This document shows positions 27,742 through 35,992 of a DNA stretch of 64,000 nucleotides, piece after piece. The position numbers were made by a program, and so were the translations under genes. The stretch is from Rhizobiales bacterium NRL2. GTDB taxonomy: Bacteria; Pseudomonadota; Alphaproteobacteria; Minwuiales; Minwuiaceae. The first letter of the stretch is position 1. Each line of letters begins with the position of its first letter. A model generated the notes under the pieces. It saw only the letters and a program-made list of their open reading frames with translations. It had not been told where the DNA came from and did not search any database. The stretch spans positions 2,115,001 through 2,179,000 of the forward strand of contig CP016093.1 of the NCBI GenBank assembly GCA_001664005.1. Direction: 5' to 3'.

Positions 27742-27876
27742 GTGAAGCGTACCTTCCAGCCGAGCAATCTCGTGCGCAAGCGCCGTCATGGCTTCCGCGC
27801 CCGCAAGGCGACGGTTGGCGGTCTGCGCATCCTGCAGCGCCGCCGCGCCAAGGGGCGGAAGCGGCTGTCAGCCTGA
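27742..27876 (+). CDS. rpmH: 50S ribosomal protein L34
   Basis: A 44-residue, very basic protein: [20 protein letters not shown] then KATVGG and [12 protein letters not shown], the complete L34 signature. It starts at GTG 27742 with CAGGAG about ten bases upstream. Followed 10 bases later by rnpA, the conserved bacterial order. Structural part of the large ribosomal subunit. Confidence 0.97.
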   Translation: MKRTFQPSNLVRKRRHGFRARKATVGGLRILQRRRAKGRKRLSA

Positions 27877-27886
27877 TTTCAGCCCG

Positions 27887-28267
27887 GTGACGATCGGCCG
27901 GTTGAAAAAGCGGGCCGATTTCCTGAGGCTCAGCCGATCCAGGGTCCGGACCGCGGCGAAGGGCCTGGTGCTCCAGGCGGCGCCCATGCCCGCCGCGCCG
28001 ACCCCGCTGGACGAAAGAGGCAGACCGGACATGCGCGTCGGCTTTACCGCATCGAAAAAGGTGGGAAACGCCGTGCGGCGCAACCGGGCCAAGCGCCGCC
28101 TCCGTGCGCTTGCCGAGGATGTGCTGCGTCAGCGCGCCGAGCCCGGCCATGATTACGTCCTGATCGCCCGCGCCGCGACCGTCGAGCGCGATCACGCCGC
28201 CCTCGCCGACGACCTGCGCTTCTCGCTGAAACGTATCGGCCTGCTGCGCCAGGGGGCGGACGCATGA
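27887..28267 (+). CDS. rnpA: Ribonuclease P protein component
   Basis: A 126-residue protein. I start at GTG 27887 (VTIGRLKKRADFLRL), 10 bases after rpmH, because family members begin just before RLKKRADF; the longer open frame overlaps rpmH. The RNA-binding RNR motif is clear: VGNAVRRNRAKRRLRALAE, followed by the HDYVLIAR strand. It binds the RNase P RNA and helps mature tRNA 5' ends. Stop overlapped by yidD (4 bases). Confidence 0.95.
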   Translation: MTIGRLKKRADFLRLSRSRVRTAAKGLVLQAAPMPAAPTPLDERGRPDMRVGFTASKKVGNAVRRNRAKRRLRALAEDVLRQRAEPGHDYVLIARAATVERDHAALADDLRFSLKRIGLLRQGADA

Positions 28268-28548
28268 TCGCCCGTGTCCTGGTTCTGTTGCTCAAGGCGC
28301 CTGTCCACTTCTACCGCTACGTGATTTCGCCCTGGCTGGGACCGAACTGCCGTTTCCAGCCGACGTGCTCGGCCTATGCGCTGGAAGCGCTGAAGCGGCA
28401 CGGACCGTTGATCGGACCACTGCTGGCGCTGCGCCGGCTGGGCCGCTGCCATCCCCTGGGCGGCCACGGGTACGACCCGGTGCCCGACGGGATCAGGTTC
28501 TGGCCGCGGCGGGACGCGAAGTCCGCCGACGCGCCCGACAACTGCTGA
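28264..28548 (+). CDS. yidD: Membrane protein insertion efficiency factor YidD
   Basis: A 94-residue YidD: amphipathic N-terminus (LLLKAPVHFYRYVISPWLGP), cysteines in NCRFQPTCSAYALEALKRHG, and GRCHPLGGHGYDPVP. It assists YidC and Sec in inner-membrane insertion. ATG overlaps the rnpA stop, and yidC follows after 14 bases. Confidence 0.96.
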   Translation: MIARVLVLLLKAPVHFYRYVISPWLGPNCRFQPTCSAYALEALKRHGPLIGPLLALRRLGRCHPLGGHGYDPVPDGIRFWPRRDAKSADAPDNC

Positions 28549-28562
28549 AGGACCGCGTTTCG

Positions 28563-30329
28563 ATGTCCGAACAACGCAATCTCATCCTCGCCATCGTCAT
28601 CTCGATGCTCATCCTGCTGGGCTCGCAGTACTTCTTCTCCTCCGATGTGCCGCGCCCGGACGGCGGCGACACCGGGCAGCAGCAGACGGCCAGCGATTCC
28701 ATGACGCCGCAGCCCGGCGCCCAGACGCCGCAGGGCGCGCCTGCGCCGGGCGGGAGCGACCTGCCGCGGGTCGCGCCGCAGCAGAGCCGCGCCGCCGCAC
28801 TGGCCGACGCCGCGCGGGTCCGTATCGACACGCCGAGGGTGGACGGCTCGATCCGCGTCCGGGGCGCGCGCATCGACGATCTCAGACTGAAGAACTATCA
28901 CAAGACGGTCGACCCGACCTCGCCCGAGATTGAACTGCTGAACCCGCGCAACGCGCCCAGGCCCTACTACGTCGAGTTTGGCTGGGTCGCCGCCGCCGGC
29001 GGCGACGTGGCGCTGCCGGACCAGGACACGGTCTGGCAGGCTGATGGAGACTTGCTGACCCCGGGCAGCCCGGTCACCCTGAGCTGGAGCAATGACGCCG
29101 GCCTGATGTTCGAGCGGCGCATCGAGGTCGACGAGAACTACCTGTTCACGGTCAGCCAGACCGTGCGCAATACCGGCGATCAGGCGGTCACCCTCTATCC
29201 GTATGGACTGATCAGCCGGCACGGCACGCCGGAGACGGAGGATTTCTATATCCTCCATGAGGGTCCCCTCGGCGTCTTCGGCGAGGAACTCACCGAACTC
29301 GACTACGAGGACCTGCAGGACGAGCCCTCCGGCGTCATCAAGCGCAATTCGACCGGCGGCTGGCTCGGCATCACCGACAAGTACTGGCTGACGGCGCTGG
29401 TTCCGGACCAGAAGGCCGCCTTTGAAGGTGCCTTCCGCCACCGTGTCGACCAGGGCGTCGACAAGTACCAGGCGGACTATCTCGCTGCGCCCGTGACGAT
29501 AGCGCCGGGCGGCAGGGCCACGATGACCGACCGCCTGTTCGCCGGCGCCAAGGAAGTGGACGTCATCGACGCCTATGAAGAGCGCTACACCATCCAGCTC
29601 TTCGACCGCACGATCGACTGGGGCTGGTTCTACTTCCTGACCAAGCCGATCTTCTATGCTATCGATTTCTTCTACAATCTGCTGGGCAACTTCGGCCTCG
29701 CGATCATCGCGCTGACCTTCTGCATCAAGTTCCTGTTCCTGCCGCTGGCGTGGAAGTCCTACGTCTCCATGAGCAAGATGAAGGCGCTGCAGCCGGAAAT
29801 GGTGAAGCTGCGCGAACGCCTTGGCGACGACAAGGTGCGCATGCAGCAGGAGATGATGGCCCTCTACAAGAAGGAAAAGGTCAATCCCGTCTCCGGCTGT
29901 CTGCCGATCCTGCTCCAGATCCCGGTCTTCTTCGCCCTCTACAAGGTGTTGTTCGTGACCATCGAGATGCGTCACGCGCCGTTCTACGGCTGGATCGAGG
30001 ACCTGTCGGCGCGCGACCCGACGAACGCCTTCGAGCTGTTCGGGCTCATCTCCTGGGGTGCGCCGGACTTCCTGCATCTCGGCATCTGGCCGCTGCTGAT
30101 GGGCATTTCCATGTACGCCCAGCAGAAGATCAACCCGCAGCCGCCGGACCCGATGCAGGCGCGTATCATGATGATGCTGCCGATCATCTTCACCTTCTTC
30201 CTCGCCAGTTTCCCGGCGGGTCTGGTGATCTACTGGACGGTGAACAACTGCCTGTCGATCGCCCAGCAGTGGTTCATCATGCGCCGGGTCAACAACCGCC
30301 GCGCCGCGGCCGCGAAACCTGGTGAATGA
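28563..30329 (+). CDS. yidC: Membrane protein insertase YidC
   Basis: A 588-residue YidC/Oxa1 insertase starting at ATG 28563 ([22 protein letters not shown]1). A large periplasmic P1 domain spans residues about 60-340; the conserved core follows: [19 protein letters not shown], a coiled cytoplasmic loop ([20 protein letters not shown]), [20 protein letters not shown] and the last helices ending [17 protein letters not shown]. It inserts membrane proteins alone or with SecYEG. The gram-negative form with P1 domain. Overlaps the next gene start by 8 bases. Confidence 0.97.
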   Translation: MSEQRNLILAIVISMLILLGSQYFFSSDVPRPDGGDTGQQQTASDSMTPQPGAQTPQGAPAPGGSDLPRVAPQQSRAAALADAARVRIDTPRVDGSIRVRGARIDDLRLKNYHKTVDPTSPEIELLNPRNAPRPYYVEFGWVAAAGGDVALPDQDTVWQADGDLLTPGSPVTLSWSNDAGLMFERRIEVDENYLFTVSQTVRNTGDQAVTLYPYGLISRHGTPETEDFYILHEGPLGVFGEELTELDYEDLQDEPSGVIKRNSTGGWLGITDKYWLTALVPDQKAAFEGAFRHRVDQGVDKYQADYLAAPVTIAPGGRATMTDRLFAGAKEVDVIDAYEERYTIQLFDRTIDWGWFYFLTKPIFYAIDFFYNLLGNFGLAIIALTFCIKFLFLPLAWKSYVSMSKMKALQPEMVKLRERLGDDKVRMQQEMMALYKKEKVNPVSGCLPILLQIPVFFALYKVLFVTIEMRHAPFYGWIEDLSARDPTNAFELFGLISWGAPDFLHLGIWPLLMGISMYAQQKINPQPPDPMQARIMMMLPIIFTFFLASFPAGLVIYWTVNNCLSIAQQWFIMRRVNNRRAAAAKPGE

Positions 30330-30969
30330 CGAGACGCCCGACCCGGAGGCGGGCCGGCTGCTCTTCGCCGCCGAATGCCGCTTCGTCATCAGCGTGGCGT
30401 GGCTGGAGCAGCTGCCGCCGGCGGACCTGCCCGAAGTGGCCTTCATCGGCCGCTCAAACGTGGGAAAGTCCAGCCTTGTCAACGCGCTGACGGGCCGCAA
30501 GGCGCTGGCCAAGACCTCCAACACGCCGGGCCGGACGCAGCAGCTCAACTTCTTCGACCTGGACGGCCGGCTGATGCTTGTCGACCTGCCGGGCTATGGC
30601 TTCGCCAAGGCGCCGAAGGGGGCGGTGGAGGCCTGGACACGGCTGATCCGCGCCTATCTGAGGGGACGGCCGAACCTGTTGCGGGTCTGCCTGCTGATCG
30701 ATTCGCGTCACGGCATCAAGAAGCCGGACGAGGAATTCATGGACATGCTCGACAAGGCGGCCGTGGTCTACCAGGTGGTGCTGACGAAGACCGACAAGCT
30801 GAAATCCGGTGCGCTCGCGAAGGTATCGGCGGATACGGAGGCGCGGCTGAAACGCCGCGTCGCCGCCTTTCCCCGGCAGCTTGCCACCAGCGCCGAGAAG
30901 GGCGATGGCATCGCCGAGCTTCGGGCCGAACTCGCCATGCTGGCAAGTGCGGGCGGCACGGGGCTATAA
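30322..30969 (+). CDS. engB: Ribosome biogenesis GTP-binding protein EngB/YsxC
   Basis: A 215-residue TRAFAC GTPase: G1 [14 protein letters not shown], switch region [13 protein letters not shown]3 DLPGYGFA, G4 TKTDKL, G5 region ATSAEKGDG. Acts in 50S subunit assembly. It starts at GTG 30322 inside the end of yidC and precedes argB, a conserved alphaproteobacterial order. Confidence 0.96.
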   Translation: MNDETPDPEAGRLLFAAECRFVISVAWLEQLPPADLPEVAFIGRSNVGKSSLVNALTGRKALAKTSNTPGRTQQLNFFDLDGRLMLVDLPGYGFAKAPKGAVEAWTRLIRAYLRGRPNLLRVCLLIDSRHGIKKPDEEFMDMLDKAAVVYQVVLTKTDKLKSGALAKVSADTEARLKRRVAAFPRQLATSAEKGDGIAELRAELAMLASAGGTGL

Positions 30970-30977
30970 ACCCAGCA

Positions 30978-31919
30978 ATGACGAATCGGGCGGGGAGGAC
31001 AGGAACGTTGAACGAGGAACTGCTCAGGAAGGCCGCCACCCTGCAGGAAGCGCTGCCCTATCTGCGCCGGTTCGCCGGCGAGGTCTTCGTCATCAAGTAT
31101 GGCGGCCACGCGATGGGCGACGACACCCTGGCAAAGGCCTTCGCCGAGAACATCGTGCTGCTGAAGCAGGTGGGCATCCATCCGGTGATCGTGCACGGCG
31201 GCGGGCCGCAGATCGGCCGCATGCTGGAGCGGCTGAAGATCCACAGCCAGTTCGTCGATGGCCTGAGGGTCACCGACCGGGAAACCGTCGACATCGTCGA
31301 GATGGTCCTGTCGGGCTCCATCAACAAGCAGATCGTCTCCGCCATCCAGCTGGCCGGCGGCATGGCGATCGGCCTCTCCGGCAAGGACGGCGCGCTGATC
31401 CAGGCGCGCAAGCTGACCCGGTCCAAGGCCGATCCCGATTCCAACATCGAGCGCATCCTCGACCTCGGCTTCGTCGGCGAACCGCGCCACATCAATCCCG
31501 ACATCTTCAACGCCATTGATCTGGACGCGGTGATCCCGGTGATCGCGCCGATCGGCGTCGGCAAGAATGGCGAGACCTTCAACATCAATGCCGATTCGGC
31601 GGCCGGCGCCATCGCCTCGGCGCTCGGCGCGGCCAAGCTGATCATGCTCACCGACGTGGCCGGCGTGCTGGACAAGGACGGTCAGCTTCTGCCGGTCCTG
31701 ACGCCCCGGGACGTGCTGGTCCTGCGTGGCGAGGGGGTGATCACCGGTGGCATGATCCCGAAGATCGAGACCTGCCTCGACGCGGTACGCAACGGCGTCG
31801 GCGCTGCCACCATCCTGGACGGGCGGGTCGAGAACGTGATCCTGCTGGAGACCTTCACCGAGCACGGCGTCGGCACGATGATCAGCCGCGACGATCCGGC
31901 GGACGGGGAAGGCGGCTGA
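30978..31919 (+). CDS. argB: Acetylglutamate kinase
   Basis: A 313-residue amino acid kinase catalysing the second step of arginine synthesis. Motifs: VIKYGGHAMGD, VIVHGGGPQIGRMLERL, RVTDRETVDIVEMVLSG, FNINADSAAGAIA, LTDVAGVLD and EGVITGGMIPKIE. ATG 30978 gives MTNRAGRTGTLNEELLRK, but a purine-rich Shine-Dalgarno (GGGGAGGACAGGAACG) lies between it and an in-frame TTG at 31008, so translation may really start at TTG, yielding 303 residues. The stop overlaps the next ATG by one base. Confidence 0.96.
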   Translation: MTNRAGRTGTLNEELLRKAATLQEALPYLRRFAGEVFVIKYGGHAMGDDTLAKAFAENIVLLKQVGIHPVIVHGGGPQIGRMLERLKIHSQFVDGLRVTDRETVDIVEMVLSGSINKQIVSAIQLAGGMAIGLSGKDGALIQARKLTRSKADPDSNIERILDLGFVGEPRHINPDIFNAIDLDAVIPVIAPIGVGKNGETFNINADSAAGAIASALGAAKLIMLTDVAGVLDKDGQLLPVLTPRDVLVLRGEGVITGGMIPKIETCLDAVRNGVGAATILDGRVENVILLETFTEHGVGTMISRDDPADGEGG

Positions 31920-32407
31920 TGCTGCTCGAAGGCTCCTGTCACTGCAAGGCGGTCCGCTTCCGCGTGGAGTCCCGCCATCCCTATCCCTTCAATCTCTGCT
32001 ATTGCAGCATCTGCCGGAAGACCAGCGGGGGCGGCGGCTATGCCGTCAATCTGGGCGCCGACTACGCGAGCATGGAGATCGAGGGGCGTGAGAACATCCG
32101 CGTCTATCGCGCCCGCATGGAAGACGAGCGGACCGGCGAGGTCACGGCCTCCAACGCCGAGCGCAGCTTCTGCGGCGAGTGCGGCACCCATCTCTGGCTC
32201 TGGGACAGCCGCTGGCCGAATCTGGTGCATCCGCTGGCGGGCGTGATCGACACCGATCTGCCCGTGCCGCCCGAGCGCACGCATCTGATGATGGACTTCA
32301 AGCCCGACTGGGTGCTGTTCCGCCCCGGCGAGCACGACCACGTCCATGGCCACTATCCGGAAGAGTCCCTCGAGGACTGGCACAAGCGGTTGGGGCTGGA
32401 GGATTAG
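31919..32407 (+). CDS. GFA family zinc-binding protein
   Basis: A 162-residue protein of the glutathione-dependent formaldehyde-activating (GFA/CENP-V) family. Zinc ligands: GSCHCKAVRF (CxC), CYCSICRKTSG (CxxC) and SFCGECGTHLW (CxxC). Many relatives have no proven formaldehyde activity. It is translationally coupled to argB (TGATG) and converges on hicB with one base between stops. Confidence 0.9.
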   Translation: MLLEGSCHCKAVRFRVESRHPYPFNLCYCSICRKTSGGGGYAVNLGADYASMEIEGRENIRVYRARMEDERTGEVTASNAERSFCGECGTHLWLWDSRWPNLVHPLAGVIDTDLPVPPERTHLMMDFKPDWVLFRPGEHDHVHGHYPEESLEDWHKRLGLED

Positions 32408-32408
32408 C

Positions 32409-32732
32409 TCACGCCGTATTGCGTGAGAGGAGATCGGTTATCAGTTTGTTGAGGCTCAGGCCGCGCGCGGCCGCCTGATTGGCCAGTTTCCTGTGAAGCG
32501 CCGGGTCGACGCGAACCACGAAACGTCCGGAAACAGGCTTCTCCGGAGATTCGCCGCGCTGTTCGCAGAACTGGAGATAGTCGTCGACGCTGCCGCGGAA
32601 GGCTTCGTGCAATTCGTTGACGGTCGTGCCTTCGAAAGCGATCACATCACGCAGTCCCAGCACTTCACCATGGAACACGTCGTCGACGTCGTCGAACTCG
32701 ACCTTCGCCTCATATCCCTTGTACTTCATCAT
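32409..32732 (-). CDS. hicB: HicB-like antitoxin
   Basis: A 107-residue protein with the HicB partial RNase-H-like domain (KYKGYEAKVEFDDVDDVFHG, EVLGLRDVIAFEGTTVNELH, SVDDYLQFCEQRGESPEKP) and a C-terminal ribbon-helix-helix (GRFVVRVDPALHRKLANQAA, LSLNKLI). It would neutralise HicA and repress its own operon. Its ATG overlaps the hicA stop by 4 bases, so toxin is encoded first, as usual for hicAB. Confidence 0.92.
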   Translation of the reverse strand: MMKYKGYEAKVEFDDVDDVFHGEVLGLRDVIAFEGTTVNELHEAFRGSVDDYLQFCEQRGESPEKPVSGRFVVRVDPALHRKLANQAAARGLSLNKLITDLLSRNTA

Positions 32733-32983
32733 GGTTCGATACCCGCCTCGCTGAAAAAGCGCCTGAGTGAACGGATGGCGCCGCGCCTTGTCGTGGGCTG
32801 GGGATGGGGGCGATGGAACACCGCCCGTATGCCGTTCAGATGGAACCGCACCCTCGAACCCCGTCCTTCGGTCACTTCACCTCCGCAAGCCCGGACCAGA
32901 GCTTCCACCGATGACCAGCGGATATCGGGTTTCGCCGGTTCCTCGAAAATGGCTGCCAGCGTCTTGCGGTTCGCACCGTTCAT
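32729..32983 (-). CDS. hicA: HicA-like toxin
   Basis: An 84-residue HicA/YcfA-fold protein with WSSVEALVRACGGEVTEGRG, SRVRFHLNGIRAVFHRPHP and a C-terminal helix AIRSLRRFFSEAGI. HicA toxins are double-stranded-RNA-binding-fold mRNA interferases. The classical GSH catalytic context reads GSR here; FHRPHP may supply the histidine, a pattern I associate with a common proteobacterial subfamily. Encoded upstream of hicB on the minus strand with a 4-base overlap. Confidence 0.88.
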   Translation of the reverse strand: MNGANRKTLAAIFEEPAKPDIRWSSVEALVRACGGEVTEGRGSRVRFHLNGIRAVFHRPHPQPTTRRGAIRSLRRFFSEAGIEP

Positions 32984-33038
32984 TCCTGCAATTTATCACT
33001 CTTGTAGGAATTTGGTATCAAAAAATGATATCACAAGA

Positions 33039-33938
33039 CTACGGCTTCGCCTTGTCGCCGGCCGGCTTCTCCGTGGCGTCCAGGGCGTCGGCCAGACGCT
33101 GCGCTGCGGAGCCGGGCCGAAGCGGCTTCTGCTGGCTCTCGTGCGGCGCCCAGCCGGTCAGCCAGATGATCTCGAAGGTCGCCGGCACCCGGCCGTCCGC
33201 CAGCCCGAAACGGTCGGCGTAGATCTCCATCGCCCGGAGGAGGGTCGCCCGGCGCAGCGGTTTGCGGCGTCGTTCGCGAACAACGTTCTGCTCACCCATT
33301 CCGCGCAGGTCGGCGAGCAGCTTCAGCGGATGGCCGTAGGTCACGGTGATGGTGTCCATGTCCGCCACCGGCAGCGCCAGGCCGGCGCGCTGCAGCAGGC
33401 CGCCCGAATCACGAATGTCGGCGAAGGGGGAGACGCGGGGGCTGACGCCACCCTCGATTTCCGATTCCGCTTCCATCAGCGCATGGCGCAGCTCGTGCAG
33501 CGTGCCGCCGCCGAACAGCGCCGCGAGCAACAGCCCGTCGGGCTTCAGCGCGCCTCGGAGCTGGATCAGCGCGCCGGGCAGATCGTTGGTCCAATGCAGC
33601 GAGAGCGGGCTGAGGATCAGGTCGAAGCTTCCGGGCGCGAAAGGCAGCCATTCCTCGTCGGCGGCGACCGCTGGCCGCGGCCGGGCGAAGGCCGCGGCGA
33701 GGTCCATGGTCACGGCTTCGGCGATTTTCCTGTCCGGTCCCACCAGTCCTTCCGGCAAGCGGGCGCGGCCGCCGACGACCAGCGCCCGCCGGAAACTGCG
33801 CTGCACGTCGCCGAGCCGGTCGGCCATGCGTTCGGCGACATCGCGGAACAGGAAGTCGTGATCCGCGAACCCGGCCGCCGCGCGTGCGCGGTTCCGGGCA
33901 TGCAGTCGCCGCTCGAAGATCTCGATCTCGGAAGCCAT
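33039..33938 (-). CDS. NDUFAF5-like protein (methyltransferase-fold complex I assembly factor)
   Basis: A 299-residue protein starting at ATG 33938 (MASEIEIFERRLHARNRARA). Family blocks shared with human NDUFAF5 are plain: FLFRDVAERMADRL, DEEWLPFAPGSFDLILSPLS, LHWTNDLPGALIQLRGALKP, LFGGGTLHELRHAL, SPRVSPFADI, LRGMGEQN and TGWAPHESQ. NDUFAF5 hydroxylates an arginine of a complex I subunit. The SAM-binding motif I, normally LDLGCGRG, reads LVVGGRAR here. Divergent from comF with 48 bases between starts. Complex I assembly is inferred from homology. Confidence 0.85.
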   Translation of the reverse strand: MASEIEIFERRLHARNRARAAAGFADHDFLFRDVAERMADRLGDVQRSFRRALVVGGRARLPEGLVGPDRKIAEAVTMDLAAAFARPRPAVAADEEWLPFAPGSFDLILSPLSLHWTNDLPGALIQLRGALKPDGLLLAALFGGGTLHELRHALMEAESEIEGGVSPRVSPFADIRDSGGLLQRAGLALPVADMDTITVTYGHPLKLLADLRGMGEQNVVRERRRKPLRRATLLRAMEIYADRFGLADGRVPATFEIIWLTGWAPHESQQKPLRPGSAAQRLADALDATEKPAGDKAKP

Positions 33939-33986
33939 GCGGCGGATATGGCAGGTTCCGGCGGTCCTTGCCATACTCGGCGGGCG

Positions 33987-34730
33987 ATGAAACTCCTCCG
34001 ACCAGCCGCGCGCCTCGCGCTCGACGTCCTGCTGCCGCCGCAGTGCTTCGCCTGCGGGGCGGAGGTCGCCGATCCGGCCAGGCTCTGCGCCCGCTGCTTC
34101 GGCGAGAGCGACTTCATCACCGAGCCGATGTGCGCCTGCTGCGGCCTGCCCTTCGATTTCGAGACCGAGCCCGGCCGCATCTGCGCGCTCTGCGCGGCGC
34201 AGCCACCGATCTTCGACCGGGCCCGGTCGGCCGTGCGCTATGACGAGCCCCTCCGCCAGACGGTGCTCGGCTTCAAGCATGGTGACCGCACCGACATGGC
34301 CGCAGGGCTGGCGACGCTGCTCTGGCGGGCCGGAAGGCCCCTGCTGGCGGACGCGGATGGCGTCGTGCCCGTGCCGCTGCACCGCCGGCGGCTCTGGCGG
34401 CGACGCTATAACCAGGCGGCGTTGCTCTCCCGGGAACTGGCGAACCGTGCAGGCATCGGGTTCCTGCCCGATCTGCTGGAGCGCCGGCGTCCCACGCGCA
34501 GCCAGGGCGGACTCAGCGCCACCGCCCGGCGGCGGAACGTGCGTGGCGCCTTCCGGGTGACCGACGGTGCGGCCGCACGCATCCGCGACGCCCGGCTGGT
34601 GCTGGTCGACGACGTCTATACCACCGGGGCGACGGTGGAAGCCTGCGCCCGCGTGCTCAGGCGCGCCGGGGCGGCGTCGGTCGACGTGCTGACGGTGGCG
34701 CGCGTTGTCCGGGCCGGACAGACGCACTAG
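33987..34730 (+). CDS. comF: ComF family phosphoribosyltransferase-like protein
   Basis: A 247-residue ComF protein. The N-terminus has two zinc-ribbon-like cysteine sets (CFACGAEVADPARLCARC and CACCGLPF...CALC), followed by a phosphoribosyltransferase fold: VVPVPLHRRRLWRRRYNQA, GLSATARRRNVRGAF and the PRPP-binding loop LVLVDDVYTTGATVEA. In other bacteria ComF assists DNA uptake, but most carriers are not known to be competent. Start ATG 33987. Followed by glutaredoxin and a Nit-type amidase. Confidence 0.93.
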   Translation: MKLLRPAARLALDVLLPPQCFACGAEVADPARLCARCFGESDFITEPMCACCGLPFDFETEPGRICALCAAQPPIFDRARSAVRYDEPLRQTVLGFKHGDRTDMAAGLATLLWRAGRPLLADADGVVPVPLHRRRLWRRRYNQAALLSRELANRAGIGFLPDLLERRRPTRSQGGLSATARRRNVRGAFRVTDGAAARIRDARLVLVDDVYTTGATVEACARVLRRAGAASVDVLTVARVVRAGQTH

Positions 34731-34769
34731 GTTAAACAGGTCTCAACAAGGACGGGAACGGCGAAGACC

Positions 34770-35036
34770 ATGTCCAGGGTCGTGATGTATACGACGGGGC
34801 TCTGCCCCTACTGCTACCGCGCGAAGAAGCTGTTCGACGACAAGGGTGTCGCCTACGAGGAGATCGACATCATGTTCACGCCGGGCAAGCGCGACGAGAT
34901 GATCAAGCGCTCGGGCCGGCGGACAGTGCCGCAGGTCTTCGTCGGCGATACCCATGTCGGCGGCTATGACGACCTTGCCGCGATGGAGGCGGCGGGCAGT
35001 CTTGATCCGTTGCTGAAGGAAGCGCCGGCGCCATGA
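34770..35036 (+). CDS. grxC: Glutaredoxin 3
   Basis: An 88-residue dithiol glutaredoxin: active site TTGLCPYCYRAKKLF (CPYC), cis-proline RRTVPQVFVGDTHVGGYDDL. It reduces disulfides with glutathione. Its TGA is overlapped by the ATG of the next gene, so the two are co-translated. Confidence 0.96.
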   Translation: MSRVVMYTTGLCPYCYRAKKLFDDKGVAYEEIDIMFTPGKRDEMIKRSGRRTVPQVFVGDTHVGGYDDLAAMEAAGSLDPLLKEAPAP

Positions 35037-35884
35037 CTTCGGTCAGGGCCGCCTGCATTCAGCCGAACACGGGTACGGACTGGGAAGCCAATCTGGCCGC
35101 CAACCGGCCACGGATCGAGGATGCGGCGAAGGACGGCGCGATCTTCGTCCAGACGCCCGAGGTGACGAACTTCATCTTCCGCCGCCGACGCGACACCATG
35201 GAGGCAGCGTGTCTGGAGGAGGACGATCCCTCGCTCGCCGCCTATCGCGACCTCGCCGCAAAGCTGGGCATCTGGCTCAACATCGGTTCGCTGGCGCTGA
35301 AGACGGCGGGCGACGATCGGCTGGTCAACCGGTCCTTCCTGATTGCGCCCGACGGCGCCATCGCCAACCGCTACGAAAAGATTCACATGTTCGACGTGGA
35401 TCTGCCGTCCGGCGAGTCGTTCAAGGAATCGAAGGCCTACAGGCCGGGCACATCGGTCAACGTGGTCGATCTGCCATTCGGCCGTCTCGGCATGACGATC
35501 TGCTACGACATGCGCTTTCCGCACCTATACCGCGATCTGGCCAAGGCCGGCGCCGATATCCTCACCATGCCCTCGGCCTTCACCGCGGAGACAGGCAAGG
35601 CGCACTGGCACGTGCTGCTGCGCGCCCGGGCGATCGAGAACGGCTGTTTCGTGATCGCGGCGGCGCAGACGGGCGAGCATGACGGCGGGCGGCAGACCTA
35701 TGGCCACTCGCTGATCGTGGCGCCCTGGGGCGAGGTGCTGGCGGACGGCGGAGAAGAACCCGGCTGGGTCGCGGCCGATCTCGACATGGAGAAGATCGAG
35801 AAGGCGCGCCGGGCGGTGCCGTCGCTTTCCAATGACAGGCCCTATGATCTTGGCCGGGCGGCCGCGACGCAGGCGGCGGAGTAG
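35033..35884 (+). CDS. Carbon-nitrogen hydrolase, Nit1-type (deaminated glutathione amidase-like)
   Basis: A 283-residue nitrilase-superfamily amidase with the Glu-Lys-Cys triad: E in [10 protein letters not shown] in [14 protein letters not shown] in [16 protein letters not shown]. The sequence [11 protein letters not shown] is characteristic of the Nit1 branch, whose members hydrolyse deaminated glutathione, a metabolite-repair reaction. Coupling with glutaredoxin supports a glutathione-related role (inference). Confidence 0.9.
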   Translation: MTSVRAACIQPNTGTDWEANLAANRPRIEDAAKDGAIFVQTPEVTNFIFRRRRDTMEAACLEEDDPSLAAYRDLAAKLGIWLNIGSLALKTAGDDRLVNRSFLIAPDGAIANRYEKIHMFDVDLPSGESFKESKAYRPGTSVNVVDLPFGRLGMTICYDMRFPHLYRDLAKAGADILTMPSAFTAETGKAHWHVLLRARAIENGCFVIAAAQTGEHDGGRQTYGHSLIVAPWGEVLADGGEEPGWVAADLDMEKIEKARRAVPSLSNDRPYDLGRAAATQAAE

Positions 35885-35938
35885 CGGCTTGCCAAACGGC
35901 CCACGGACCGTAACATCCGGATTTGCCGGTCCCGCCCA

Positions 35939-35954
35939 AAAACGGGGCCGTTTT
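35939..35954 (+). terminator. Possible terminator after the Nit-type amidase
   Basis: AAAACG and CGTTTT flank a four-base GGGC loop, ending in a four-T run. Weak but the only hairpin in the 108 bases between the amidase and the molybdenum hydroxylase gene. Confidence 0.35.
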
Positions 35955-35992
35955 GCTGTTGCCGCAGAAGCCGTCGGGGAGGGCGTTCGAGA

